DNA of 64,000 bases from Agrobacterium tumefaciens (GTDB taxonomy: Bacteria; Pseudomonadota; Alphaproteobacteria; Rhizobiales; Rhizobiaceae): assembly GCF_017726655.1 (NCBI RefSeq), contig NZ_CP072308.1, positions 2,678,001 to 2,742,000 of the forward strand. The letters run 5' to 3'. Numbering within the stretch: the stretch's first letter is position 1; each line of letters starts with the position of its first letter. Below the pieces are notes generated by a model. It was not told the origin of the DNA and did not search any database. It saw nothing but the letters and a program-made list of their open reading frames with translations. Of the stretch, positions 18,033-26,696 are shown piece by piece. A program made the translations under genes and the position numbers.

Positions 18033-19505
18033 TTAGCGGTTACGGCCGCGATTGCCGTTGCCGGAAGCACGCTTCTCCTGACCGTTGCCGCCGGCAGGTG
18101 CGTGGCGGTTGGCGCCGCTGCCACCGGGCTTGCGGGCCGGGCGGCGGTGCTTGCGCGGGCCGGCCGGGCGGCCTGCGTCGCCTTCAGCCTGCTTCACGCG
18201 TTTGAAGTCGGACGTGACCTCGAGATCATTGTCCGCTTCGCGCGGGGCATGGTGACGCGATGGGCGGGATTCACCGTTATGGCGTCCACCCTCGCGCGGA
18301 CCACGCTGCTGGCCGCCATTATTGTTGCGTCCGCCGCGGTTGTTGTTGGGGCGCGTGGGGCTTGCGAGACCGGCCGGACGTTCACCAGAGGCAACCGGAA
18401 TATCGATCTTCATCAGCTTTTCGATGTCGTGCAACAGGCGGGTCTCGTCCGGTGCGCAGAAAGCAATGGCGATGCCGTCGCGGCCGGCACGGGCGGTACG
18501 GCCGATGCGGTGAACATAAGCGTCAGGCACTTCCGGCAGATCGTAGTTGAAGACGTGCGTCACTGCTGGGATGTCGATGCCGCGGGCCGCGACGTCGGTT
18601 GCGACCAGAACCTTGATCTCGCCATCCTTGAAGCCCTTCAGGGCGCGCTCGCGCTGGCCCTGGCTCTTGTTGCCGTGGATGGAGGCGACCTTGAAGCCGA
18701 TATGTTCCAGATGCTTGTAGAGCTTCTCCGCGCCGTGCTTGGTGCGCAGGAATACGATGGCGCGGCCATCCGGGTTCTCGTTGAGCGACTTCTTCAGAAG
18801 CTCGGTCTTGTCGTTCTTGCCGGCGACGAAGTGGACATATTGCTCCACCTTGTCGGCTGCCTTGCCGGGCGGGGTCACTTCGACCTTCAGCGGATCGGTC
18901 AGGTAGCTGTGGGCGAGATCGGCGATTGCCTTCGGCATGGTGGCGGAGAAGAGCAGCGTCTGGCGCTTGGCCGGAACCATCTTCGAGATCTTGCGCAGAT
19001 CGTGGATGAAGCCGAGGTCGAGCATCTGGTCGGCTTCATCGAGCACCAGATAGGTGACCTTGGAGAGCGAAATGGCATTGCGGGCGATGAGATCAAGCAG
19101 GCGGCCGGGAGTGGCCACCAGAATGTCGGTACCTTTTTCCAGCTGGAGCTGCTGCTTGTTGATCGACGCGCCGCCGACAACCTGGTTGATCCGCAGCGGC
19201 GTCTTCTTCACGAAGGCGCGCAGGTTTTCGCCGATCTGGTTCACCAGCTCGCGGGTCGGGGCAAGGATCAGCGTGCGGCAGGTGCGGTTTGCCGGGCGGT
19301 CCGCCTGCTTCATCAGCATTTCGATGATCGGCAGGCCGAAAGCGGCCGTCTTGCCGGTGCCGGTCTGTGCGAGGCCGATCAGGTCGCGGCCTTCGAGCAG
19401 CAGCGGAATGGCCTTTGCCTGAATGGGAGTAGGGGTCGTGTAGCCAAGCTGGGTAACGCTGGCAACAATCTTTTCGGAGAGGCCGAGTTCGCTAAAACTG
19501 GTCAA
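18033..19505 (-). CDS. rhlE: DEAD-box RNA helicase, RhlE type
   Basis: 490 residues. The Q-motif (GYTTPTPIQAKAIP), motif I AQTGTGKT, motif II VLDEADQML, motif III SATMPK and motif VI HRIGRTARAGRDG are all present within the first 380 residues. The rest is a basic, Gly/Arg/Asn-rich tail with RGG-like patches that binds RNA. RhlE proteins take part in ribosome maturation and RNA decay. The start is a TTG at 19505; GAAAGG lies seven bases before it and no in-frame ATG is nearby. The paralogue name is by family resemblance. Confidence 0.9.
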   Translation of the reverse strand: MTSFSELGLSEKIVASVTQLGYTTPTPIQAKAIPLLLEGRDLIGLAQTGTGKTAAFGLPIIEMLMKQADRPANRTCRTLILAPTRELVNQIGENLRAFVKKTPLRINQVVGGASINKQQLQLEKGTDILVATPGRLLDLIARNAISLSKVTYLVLDEADQMLDLGFIHDLRKISKMVPAKRQTLLFSATMPKAIADLAHSYLTDPLKVEVTPPGKAADKVEQYVHFVAGKNDKTELLKKSLNENPDGRAIVFLRTKHGAEKLYKHLEHIGFKVASIHGNKSQGQRERALKGFKDGEIKVLVATDVAARGIDIPAVTHVFNYDLPEVPDAYVHRIGRTARAGRDGIAIAFCAPDETRLLHDIEKLMKIDIPVASGERPAGLASPTRPNNNRGGRNNNGGQQRGPREGGRHNGESRPSRHHAPREADNDLEVTSDFKRVKQAEGDAGRPAGPRKHRRPARKPGGSGANRHAPAGGNGQEKRASGNGNRGRNR

Positions 19506-19994
19506 TATAATGCCTTTCGGGGCGCCAAAAACTAATCGTCCGGAACAGGGCTGCTGTCCGGCGGTTTCGGCGTCAAGAACCCCGCGTGAATTGGGAACTT
19601 GTGGGTTGGAATAACTTTCTGCGCATCAGTGCGGCACATGCCGTCTTCTGTAGTCTCTGCGCTTTTCCTTCATGCGGGCCGGATCCGTTCGAGGACTTTT
19701 CTCCGGTCATACGCTGCAGCTCACGCGGCTGCCGATGGTGAAAGCTTGACGGGGATGTGGGCGTTTTATGCGCTAAAGTCAAGCGATAGTTTTGTGAGCG
19801 GGCTGTCGCGACGCGCATGGCAGCCATGCGTACCCGCTCTCGGCAGGTGTAGCGAGGGGGATGGCGCGGTCAAGAATTATGGTTAAAAAAGGATGACTGT
19901 ACCGATGGATACATAGCAAAGATCGCTTTTATCACATAACGTTTTTGCGACGACGCCGGGAAATATTTGATTCGGCAAGGATCGACTGCAGGAT
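19506..19994. other. Divergent region, rhlE-type helicase / hybrid kinase
   Basis: About 490 bases with no gene I can support. Short open frames on both strands lack recognisable domains. The right part from 19870 to 19980 is AT-richer and should carry the promoter of the hybrid kinase. The long distance before the helicase leaves room for a structured leader, as is common for cold-induced helicases, but I see no clear structure. Confidence 0.45.
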
Positions 19995-22900
19995 GTGGAG
20001 TATCGATTGACCGAGGGTGGCGGGTTGCTGGAAAAGGCTTGCAGGGCCGTCGCTGTCCTGGACCTGCCGGCGTGCGTCAAGGATAGCGAGCTGCGCTATG
20101 TCACGGCCAATGAGGCCTATGGTCGCCTTCTTGGACATCCGCCCGGCCTTTTGAAGGGCCGCACCAGTTTTTCCCTGTCGGGTGATAACCGCGACGCCGA
20201 GCGTGAGGACCGGGAGCGTCGCGCGCTGGTCTTTGCCACCGACGAGACCATTGCAAGCCATACCGCGACGGTGTCCGGCAACCTGCGCTGCGAGCGCTTC
20301 ATCGGCGACGACGGCAATCTTTTTCTGTTCGAGGTGTTTGAAAAAATGCCCTCGCCGGTGCTGGCGGCACCGTCGGCTGTCGGCGATGCGTCCGATCTGC
20401 TTTTCACCAGCGGCGTGATGGATTTCATCGATGCCGGTATCGTTGTTTATGACCGGGAAAACCGGCTGGTCTATTGTAATGCTCGTTTCGCAGAGTTTTA
20501 CAGGGCCTTTGGCGTGGAGCTGACGCCGGGGATACGGCTCGAAGCGCTGATGAAGGCGCTCTATTTCTCGAGCGGCTATCGCAGCGTCCAGGAAGACGAT
20601 CCGGATTTCGAAGGGTGGATGCAGGGGCAGCTGCGGGATTTTGCGCTGCCTTATCTCGAAAGGGTGGAGCAGTTTGCCGACGGACGCTGGGTGCGCATGG
20701 TCAACAAGCGCCTGGAAGATGGCACGCTGGTCGGCCTGCGAGTGGATGTCACCGAGTTCAAGGCGCACGAGACGCTTCTGAACACGCAGATCCGCGAGAC
20801 CTGGCTGTTGCGCGCCGCGCTCGAGCAATTGCCGGTCGGTGTCTTCCTGCGGGATAAAGACAGGCGGCTGACCTTTGCCAACGCGGCCTATGAGACATTT
20901 CTGGATGGCAGCCTCGCCGATCATATCGGCAGAACCGAAAGCGATATGTTCCCTGAGGAAGGCGAGCAATTCCGTCTGGAAAACGAGCATATCCTTGAAA
21001 CCGGGGAGTCGATAGAAAAGACAGGCTGCGTTTCTCTTGCCGATGGCGGCACCATCCCCATCATCACCCGGCTCGGCCGCGTCGCGACGCCCGACAATGA
21101 CTACTATCTGGTAGGTTCGGTCACCGATGTGAGCCTGTTGCAGGAGAGGGAGAACGCCCTTATCGCCGCGCGGGCGGAGGCAGAGGCGCTGCACCGCCAG
21201 CTTGAGGCTGTTCTCCACGCGCTGCCGGTCGGGGTGCTGTTGCTCAACGCCGATCTCGTGATCGAATATATCAATCCCTGTTTTTACAAGGTGTGGGGAG
21301 AGATCGGCGGGGGGACGTCGCTCGTCGGGATGACCTATCGCGACTTCATGCAGCTGAACTACGACAGTGGGCTCTATGACTATGGCGACAAATCATTTGA
21401 GGAGGTCTATGGCGAGCGGGTGCACCGGCTTCTGAACACGGAGGGGTTTGCGCCACGCGAGGTACGCAGCAAAAGCGGCAAGGTCACCGTCATCTCGAAA
21501 ACCCGCCTCGAGGGCGGTAAAATCCTCAGTACCTATGCCGACGTTACCGATGTGCGCTTGCGCGATGCGGAGATCAGCAAAGCCAGGGCGGAGCTGGAGC
21601 GTGTCGGCGAATATATGCAGGGCGCGACACGCGCCATGGCGCAGGGCCTGGTGCTTGTCGAGCAGGGCACGATCATCATGTCCAACGAGGCAATGGCGCG
21701 CATGTTCGATGTGCCGCCCCATCTTCTGGATAAGGGTGAAAACTGGTCGGGATTCTTTTCCCATTGCGCCGGCCGCGGCGATTTCGGCACCGCCGAGGAG
21801 GCGGCTGCGACCCTTTCCGCCTGGAGAGAGAATATCGCGGCCAACCGGCCGTTTTCCTGGCTCATCCAGGTTGCGGGCAAAAGCTGGCTCAATCTGGAGG
21901 CGACCAACAGTTCCGGCAATTACTGGCTCATCATCGTCACTGATGTGACTGAGATGAAAGTGCGCGAAGAGGAATTGCAGCGCCTGCTTTCGCGCGCCGA
22001 AGCGGCGGACCGGGCCAAATCGGAGTTCCTGGCCAATATGAGCCATGAAATCCGCACGCCCATGAACGGTGTGCTTGGCATGGCGGAGCTTCTGGCCAAA
22101 TCCAAGCTCGACACGCGCCAGAAGACCTTTACCGATATCATCGTCAAATCGGGCAACGCGCTTCTGACCATCATCAACGACATTCTCGATTTCTCGCGCA
22201 TCGAGGCGGGCCAGATGAAGCTGCGCAACATGCCGTTCGATCCGGCGGAAGCGGTTGAAGATGTTGTGTCGCTTCTATCGTCGGCGGCTTTGGAGAAGGA
22301 CATCGAGCTGATCGTTCGCATCGATGCCTCGGTTGCCGGCAAGGTTATCGGCGATGCCGGGCGTTTTCGCCAGATCGTTACCAATATCGTCGGAAACGCC
22401 GTCAAGTTCACGGAAACGGGTCACGTGCTGGTCGAGCTTTCCGCCCACGCGACGAAAACTTCCGAAACGATTTTTTCCCTGCGGGTCGAAGACAGCGGCA
22501 TAGGCATTCCCGCCGACAAGATCGAAACCATCTTCGACAAGTTCAGCCAGGTCGATGGTTCCGCAACGCGCCGGCACGAGGGTACGGGGCTTGGGCTGGC
22601 GATCACCGTCGGTCTGGTGGGCCTGTTCGATGGGGCAATCAATGTCGCAAGCGATGTCGGCAAGGGCTCTACCTTCGAGGTCAATATTCCGTTTCAGGTC
22701 ACGGAAAAGCGGACGGAGCTTCCGCTGTTTTCGAAGGCAATCGAGGATATCCGGGTTCTCGTTGTCGATGACAACGACGTCAACCGCCGCATCTTGACCG
22801 AGCAGCTGAAAAGCTGGGGGATCGATGGCCACGCGGTGGGTGACGGGCCTACCGGCATCGCGGTGCTGGAAGAAGCGGTGGCGCTTGGATTTGTCATTGA

Positions 22901-23669
22901 TGCCATCATTCTCGATTATCACATGCCGATCATGAACGGGCTGGATGTGGTGGAGCGAATTCGCGCCGATGCCCGATTCGACGAAATCGCCATCGTTTTC
23001 CTCACCTCCATGGATGTCGTCGGTGACGAAACGCTGTTTGCCGATCTCAACGTGCAGGCGCATCTGATGAAGCCGGCGCGGGCCCGGCTGTTGCGCTCCA
23101 CCCTGTTCGACGTGGTGCGAGACGTCCGGTTCAAACGCGCCCAGGGACATGCCGCGCATTTGCCATCAGGCAATTTCCCCGCCCGACCGGAGGGTTCGTC
23201 TTCCGACAAAAAGGAGCGCGCCGCCCACCCGGTCATCGCTCCAGATCGGCGCCGCCCGTTCCTTCTCGACGTGCTGGTGGCCGAAGACAATGACGTCAAC
23301 CAGATCGTCTTTAGCCAGATCCTGCAGCAGGCGGGCCTGCGTTTCCTGATTGTCGGCAACGGCAAGAAGGCGGTACAGGCTTGGGAAGAGCATAACCCCG
23401 CCGTCATCCTCATGGACGTCTCGATGCCCGTCATGAATGGGCACCAGGCAACACGCGCCATACGCGCCGCCGAACAGGCGGCTGGCGATGGACGGCATGT
23501 GCCTGTTATAGGCGTGACCGCCCATACGCAGGAAGCGGATCGCGAGCTTTGCCTGCAGGCCGGCATGGACGATTACCTGTCGAAGCCGATCAGCCCCGAA
23601 ATCCTCGAAGACAAGATTGCGCAATGGCTGGGCGAGGAAATGCCACGGCGCGACCTGCCTGTCGTCTGA
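19995..23669 (+). CDS. PAS-rich hybrid sensor histidine kinase with two receiver domains
   Basis: 1224 residues. The first 650 hold about five PAS-like domains (for example MDFIDAGIVVYDRENRLVY, LRAALEQLPVGVFLRDKD, LEAVLHALPVGVLLLNAD), with no membrane segment, so the sensor is probably cytoplasmic. The HisKA domain has the phosphorylatable His684 in MSHEIRTPMNG; the ATPase domain has FRQIVTNIVGNAVKFTETG, DSGIGIP and GTGLGLAI. Two receiver domains follow, with phospho-acceptors Asp974 (ILDYHMPIMNG) and Asp1141 (LMDVSMPVMNG). There is no Hpt domain, so phosphate must pass to a separate partner. The GTG at 19995 is the start used; no response regulator is adjacent. Confidence 0.9.
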   Translation: MEYRLTEGGGLLEKACRAVAVLDLPACVKDSELRYVTANEAYGRLLGHPPGLLKGRTSFSLSGDNRDAEREDRERRALVFATDETIASHTATVSGNLRCERFIGDDGNLFLFEVFEKMPSPVLAAPSAVGDASDLLFTSGVMDFIDAGIVVYDRENRLVYCNARFAEFYRAFGVELTPGIRLEALMKALYFSSGYRSVQEDDPDFEGWMQGQLRDFALPYLERVEQFADGRWVRMVNKRLEDGTLVGLRVDVTEFKAHETLLNTQIRETWLLRAALEQLPVGVFLRDKDRRLTFANAAYETFLDGSLADHIGRTESDMFPEEGEQFRLENEHILETGESIEKTGCVSLADGGTIPIITRLGRVATPDNDYYLVGSVTDVSLLQERENALIAARAEAEALHRQLEAVLHALPVGVLLLNADLVIEYINPCFYKVWGEIGGGTSLVGMTYRDFMQLNYDSGLYDYGDKSFEEVYGERVHRLLNTEGFAPREVRSKSGKVTVISKTRLEGGKILSTYADVTDVRLRDAEISKARAELERVGEYMQGATRAMAQGLVLVEQGTIIMSNEAMARMFDVPPHLLDKGENWSGFFSHCAGRGDFGTAEEAAATLSAWRENIAANRPFSWLIQVAGKSWLNLEATNSSGNYWLIIVTDVTEMKVREEELQRLLSRAEAADRAKSEFLANMSHEIRTPMNGVLGMAELLAKSKLDTRQKTFTDIIVKSGNALLTIINDILDFSRIEAGQMKLRNMPFDPAEAVEDVVSLLSSAALEKDIELIVRIDASVAGKVIGDAGRFRQIVTNIVGNAVKFTETGHVLVELSAHATKTSETIFSLRVEDSGIGIPADKIETIFDKFSQVDGSATRRHEGTGLGLAITVGLVGLFDGAINVASDVGKGSTFEVNIPFQVTEKRTELPLFSKAIEDIRVLVVDDNDVNRRILTEQLKSWGIDGHAVGDGPTGIAVLEEAVALGFVIDAIILDYHMPIMNGLDVVERIRADARFDEIAIVFLTSMDVVGDETLFADLNVQAHLMKPARARLLRSTLFDVVRDVRFKRAQGHAAHLPSGNFPARPEGSSSDKKERAAHPVIAPDRRRPFLLDVLVAEDNDVNQIVFSQILQQAGLRFLIVGNGKKAVQAWEEHNPAVILMDVSMPVMNGHQATRAIRAAEQAAGDGRHVPVIGVTAHTQEADRELCLQAGMDDYLSKPISPEILEDKIAQWLGEEMPRRDLPVV

Positions 23670-23702
23670 CGGACGCCGCGCCGATTTTGGCGCTCTTCAA
23701 CG

Positions 23703-24485
23703 CTACGTCTTGGTGCCGCAGAGCATCTCTCTCTTGCCGGCAAAGCCCTTGCGACGCTCCAGGTCAAATCCGGCGGCGATAAGGTTGCGCCGCACGAACC
23801 CTGCAGCGGCATAGGTCGCGAATGTGCCTCCGGGTGAGGTCTTCGCAAAAAGCGCCTGCATGATCTCCAGTGACCACATGTCAGGATTACGCGCGGGTGC
23901 GAAGCCATCGAGAAACCACGCGTCAAAAATTTCCTCGCTGCCCGCGATGCCGGCAAGCGCTTCGCCGCAGACGACCGTCAGCTGCGTTTGATCGTCGAGT
24001 TCAATATCGACGCGCCCCTTCGGCTCGGCAGGCCAGAGAGAGGTCAGTGCTTTTCTCTCTGCATCCACTTGCGGCCAGCGGGACAGCGCCCGGCCGATCT
24101 CGTCTGCCGTCATCGGGTAAAGTTCGAAGGAGACGAAATGCAGTCTGGAACGACTGTTGCGAACCTCTTTCCACTGCCGCCAGGTCTCGCAGAGATTTAG
24201 CCCGGTGCCAAAACCGAGTTCGCCGATGCGGAAGACCCCCTCCCATTCGCGCCAGCGCTCTGGCAAGCCGTTTCCCGACAGGAAGACATGGCCGCATTCC
24301 AGCCTGCCATCCGTCTGGCAATAAAAATGGTCGTCAAAGGCCCTCGAATAGGGCATATCCCCGTCACGCCAGTCGAGCGCGCTGGTGGTTTCGGCGGTTT
24401 CGCCGTTTGGCGAACCCGTCGTCGTGCCAGTCTGGCTGTCAGCCGAGATGCCTGCCGGGATTGAAGTGTCGTTGGAATGTGTCAT
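23703..24485 (-). CDS. mnmD: tRNA 5-methylaminomethyl-2-thiouridine methyltransferase (MnmD-like)
   Basis: 260 residues matching the methyltransferase half of MnmC: LDWRDGDMPYSRAFDDHFYC, the SAM motif IGELGFGTGLNLCETW, FDAWFLDGFAPARNPDMWS and the closing GFAGKREMLCG. The enzyme methylates nm5s2U34 in the wobble position of several tRNAs. In E. coli this domain is fused to an FAD oxidoreductase; here an FAD oxidoreductase is encoded next to it on the opposite strand. The first 35 residues are Ser/Thr-rich and not conserved in kind, so the true start could be further inside. Confidence 0.87.
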   Translation of the reverse strand: MTHSNDTSIPAGISADSQTGTTTGSPNGETAETTSALDWRDGDMPYSRAFDDHFYCQTDGRLECGHVFLSGNGLPERWREWEGVFRIGELGFGTGLNLCETWRQWKEVRNSRSRLHFVSFELYPMTADEIGRALSRWPQVDAERKALTSLWPAEPKGRVDIELDDQTQLTVVCGEALAGIAGSEEIFDAWFLDGFAPARNPDMWSLEIMQALFAKTSPGGTFATYAAAGFVRRNLIAAGFDLERRKGFAGKREMLCGTKT

Positions 24486-25692
24486 GGCTAAAGCCGATAA
24501 TCCCGCTTTCGAACAGGGTCAATCGCCAAGATTGCCGACGTCGGTGCCGCTTCTCATCGTTGGCGGCGGCGTCATGGGCCTGTGGGCGGCCGTGAAGGCG
24601 GAGCGGCTCGGCATCGAGACGCTGCTGGTCGAGGCGGAGCGTGCCGGCAGCGGCGCAAGTGGCGGGCTTCTGGGCGCGCTCATGCCGCATATGCCCGACC
24701 GCTGGTCGGACAAGAAGCAGTTTCAGTTTGATGCTCTTGTTGCACTGGAAGAGGAAATTGCCACGCTGGAGGCCGGGACCGGCCTTTCCGCTGGTTATCG
24801 TCGCTCTGGCCGCATCATTCCGCTGCCCAAACCGCATCTTCGCGCCATTGCCGAGCGGCATGAGAAGGATGCGCTGGAGAACTGGGTGTCGGGTGATCGT
24901 CGGTTCAGCTGGCATGTCGGCGACAGCCCCTCGGTCACGGGCTGGGTGGATGACGCAGCGGGTGAGGCGGGTTTCGTCTTCGATACACTGGCGGCACGCG
25001 TTTCGCCACGGGCGATGATCGCCCTTCTGGCGGCTACTCTTGGCAGGGCGCAGCATGTGCGAATGGCTGAGGGCGTCGCGGTTGCGTCGCTCGAGGCTGA
25101 TGCCGGGCGGGCGGTACTGTCCTCGGGCGACGAGATTTCTTTTGGCCATGTCATTGTCGCCAATGGGCACGGTTCTTTTCCGCTGATCCGCGATGCGCTG
25201 GGCCTGCAGGCCGGGGTTTCACTCGGACAGGCGGTGAAGGGACAGGCGGCGCTTCTTGACGCTGCAGCCGATCCGGCGATGCCGGTCGTGTTCCTGAACG
25301 GTCTCTATATCGTCCCGCATGAAGACGGCACCGTTGCGATCGGCAGTACCAGCGAAGATTGTTTTTTCGATCCTTTCAGCACCGATGAAAAACTCGAAAA
25401 GCTGCTTGCAGAGGCGTCCGCCATCGTGCCTTCACTTGCCGGCGCACCAGTGCTGGAACGCTGGGCCGGGCTGCGGCCGAAGGCGGTTGGGAGGGACCCG
25501 ATGGTTGGTTCGATCCCTGGTCGTCCCAGGCTCGTTGCGCTTGCCGGTGGCTTCAAGGTGAGCTTCGGCCTTGCGCATTTTCTGGCCGAGGCCGCGTTGC
25601 AGGTCGTCTGTGGCCGCACGCCGGTCATCCCCGCGGGCTTTGGCCTTCAACACCACGTGAGCATCGCCTCCGCGGACTTCGCAAAGCTCTGA
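24484..25692 (+). CDS. FAD-dependent oxidoreductase (DAO/ThiO/MnmC2-like)
   Basis: 402 residues from the ATG at 24484. The dinucleotide-binding motif LLIVGGGVMGLWAAVKAERLG, the following acidic LLVEAE and GASGGLLGALMPHMPD are typical of D-amino-acid-oxidase-type flavoproteins; a late GLRPKAVGRDPMVGSIPG and ALAGGFKVSFGLA close the FAD site. Glycine oxidase ThiO, D-amino-acid dehydrogenase and the C-terminal half of MnmC share this fold. The position head to head with mnmD favours an MnmC2-like role in removing the carboxymethyl group from cmnm5U34, but that is inference. The ATG shares CATG with the divergent mnmD start; the frame also remains open upstream. Confidence 0.8.
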   Translation: MAKADNPAFEQGQSPRLPTSVPLLIVGGGVMGLWAAVKAERLGIETLLVEAERAGSGASGGLLGALMPHMPDRWSDKKQFQFDALVALEEEIATLEAGTGLSAGYRRSGRIIPLPKPHLRAIAERHEKDALENWVSGDRRFSWHVGDSPSVTGWVDDAAGEAGFVFDTLAARVSPRAMIALLAATLGRAQHVRMAEGVAVASLEADAGRAVLSSGDEISFGHVIVANGHGSFPLIRDALGLQAGVSLGQAVKGQAALLDAAADPAMPVVFLNGLYIVPHEDGTVAIGSTSEDCFFDPFSTDEKLEKLLAEASAIVPSLAGAPVLERWAGLRPKAVGRDPMVGSIPGRPRLVALAGGFKVSFGLAHFLAEAALQVVCGRTPVIPAGFGLQHHVSIASADFAKL

Positions 25693-25788
25693 TAGGACAC
25701 CTTACGTCGTTAATCTGTCACGCAAATCACGTATCTGCTGGCCTGCAAAGAGGCCGGTTTGTCCGCATTGGCGGCGAGGTGACAGCGC

Positions 25789-26496
25789 ATGCGATACGCC
25801 ATTCATTTCACGCCTTCCCCCAATGACCCGCTGACGGCGGCCGCCGCCGCATGGCTAGGGCGCGATGTCTATTCCGGTCAATCGGTGGAGCCGCCTGGCA
25901 TGATCGACCTCGGCATGCAGGAGATTTCATACCACACGGCCCTTCCACGCCGTTATGGTTTCCACGGCACGATCAAGGCGCCGTTTCGACTTGCGGAAGG
26001 CCAGTCCGAGGCGGCGCTGCTGCGCGACCTCATGTATTTTTCCGGCAGGCAGCAGCCCTTCACGCTACCGCAACTGGTGGTAGCTCGTCACGAGAACGTC
26101 TTCAGCCTCGTACCGGAGCGCCCCTGTGAGGTGCTGCATTTCTTTGCCGCGCGCGTGGTGCAGGAATTCGACCACTACCGTGCGCCCCTGTCGGATGCGG
26201 AAATCGAGCGGGCGGATCCGGACCGGCTGTCGGCCTCACAGCTTACAAACCTGCATCGCTGGGGCAGCCCGCATGTGATGGACGAATTCCGGTTCCAGAT
26301 GTCGTTGACTGGCGGCGTTGAGCCAGCGAGCTGCCAGCGTATCGAGCGGGCCGTGCGCAAGGTTTTCGAGCCGCTTCTTGCGCGGCCTATCCAGTTCTCC
26401 AGCCTCGCGCTCTTCATAGAAGATGAACCGGGCGCACCTTTCCGCGTACATTCGCTGCACCCGATGGGCCGCGTTTCCGCCCGCAAAATCGCCTGA
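25789..26496 (+). CDS. DUF1045-type 2H phosphoesterase-like protein
   Basis: 235 residues resembling the DUF1045 family of the 2H phosphoesterase superfamily, usually encoded with phosphonate genes. The first HxT motif is present (RRYGFHGTIKAPF, His59). At the place of the second motif the protein reads DEFRFQMSLTG, with Gln170 where, to my knowledge, the family has His, so catalysis may be lost or changed. No phosphonate genes are near; the next gene, 200 bases on, is allantoinase. Hairpins in between suggest separate transcription. Confidence 0.75.
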   Translation: MRYAIHFTPSPNDPLTAAAAAWLGRDVYSGQSVEPPGMIDLGMQEISYHTALPRRYGFHGTIKAPFRLAEGQSEAALLRDLMYFSGRQQPFTLPQLVVARHENVFSLVPERPCEVLHFFAARVVQEFDHYRAPLSDAEIERADPDRLSASQLTNLHRWGSPHVMDEFRFQMSLTGGVEPASCQRIERAVRKVFEPLLARPIQFSSLALFIEDEPGAPFRVHSLHPMGRVSARKIA

Positions 26497-26526
26497 AAAA
26501 CGTATCGACGCAATCGTATACAAAAA

Positions 26527-26568
26527 AGCATCGGAATGTCGGCAAAATTGATCTCGACATTCCAGATG
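26527..26568 (-). terminator. Strong hairpin with T run on the minus strand
   Basis: GGAATGTCG (26533-26541) and CGACATTCC (26555-26563) are perfect inverted repeats; GCATC/GATGC extend the stem with one bulged A. On the minus strand the hairpin is followed by TTTTTTG, the form of an intrinsic terminator; on the plus strand there is no T run. No leftward gene feeds into it. Confidence 0.5.
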
Positions 26569-26652
26569 CGGATGCTACCGTCCGGATATCGCATATTCGA
26601 AGCGTGTGTTTCCGTTCCGGCACGTCACGTTTTGAAGGTCTGTTTTTCGTCT

Positions 26653-26675
26653 CCCGCATCGGTTTCCGGTGCGGG
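26653..26675 (+). promoter_or_regulatory. Stable hairpin in the puuE leader
   Basis: CCCGCATCGG and CCGGTGCGGG pair over ten positions (one T-G wobble) around a TTT loop. It ends 21 bases before the puuE start, and the intervening 21 bases form a complete six-codon reading frame (ATG at 26676, TGA at 26694-26696) directly abutting the puuE ATG. Translational control of puuE is conceivable. Confidence 0.4.
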
Positions 26676-26696
26676 ATGGATGGTCTGGGTGGCTGA

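Noticed and set aside
19573..19827. 84-codon minus-strand frame between helicase and hybrid kinase
   Set aside because: No recognisable domain, no ribosome binding site; composition fits random GC-rich DNA.
19932..21218. Long minus-strand frame antisense to the hybrid kinase
   Set aside because: The plus strand encodes clear PAS domains; the antisense product has no recognisable fold.
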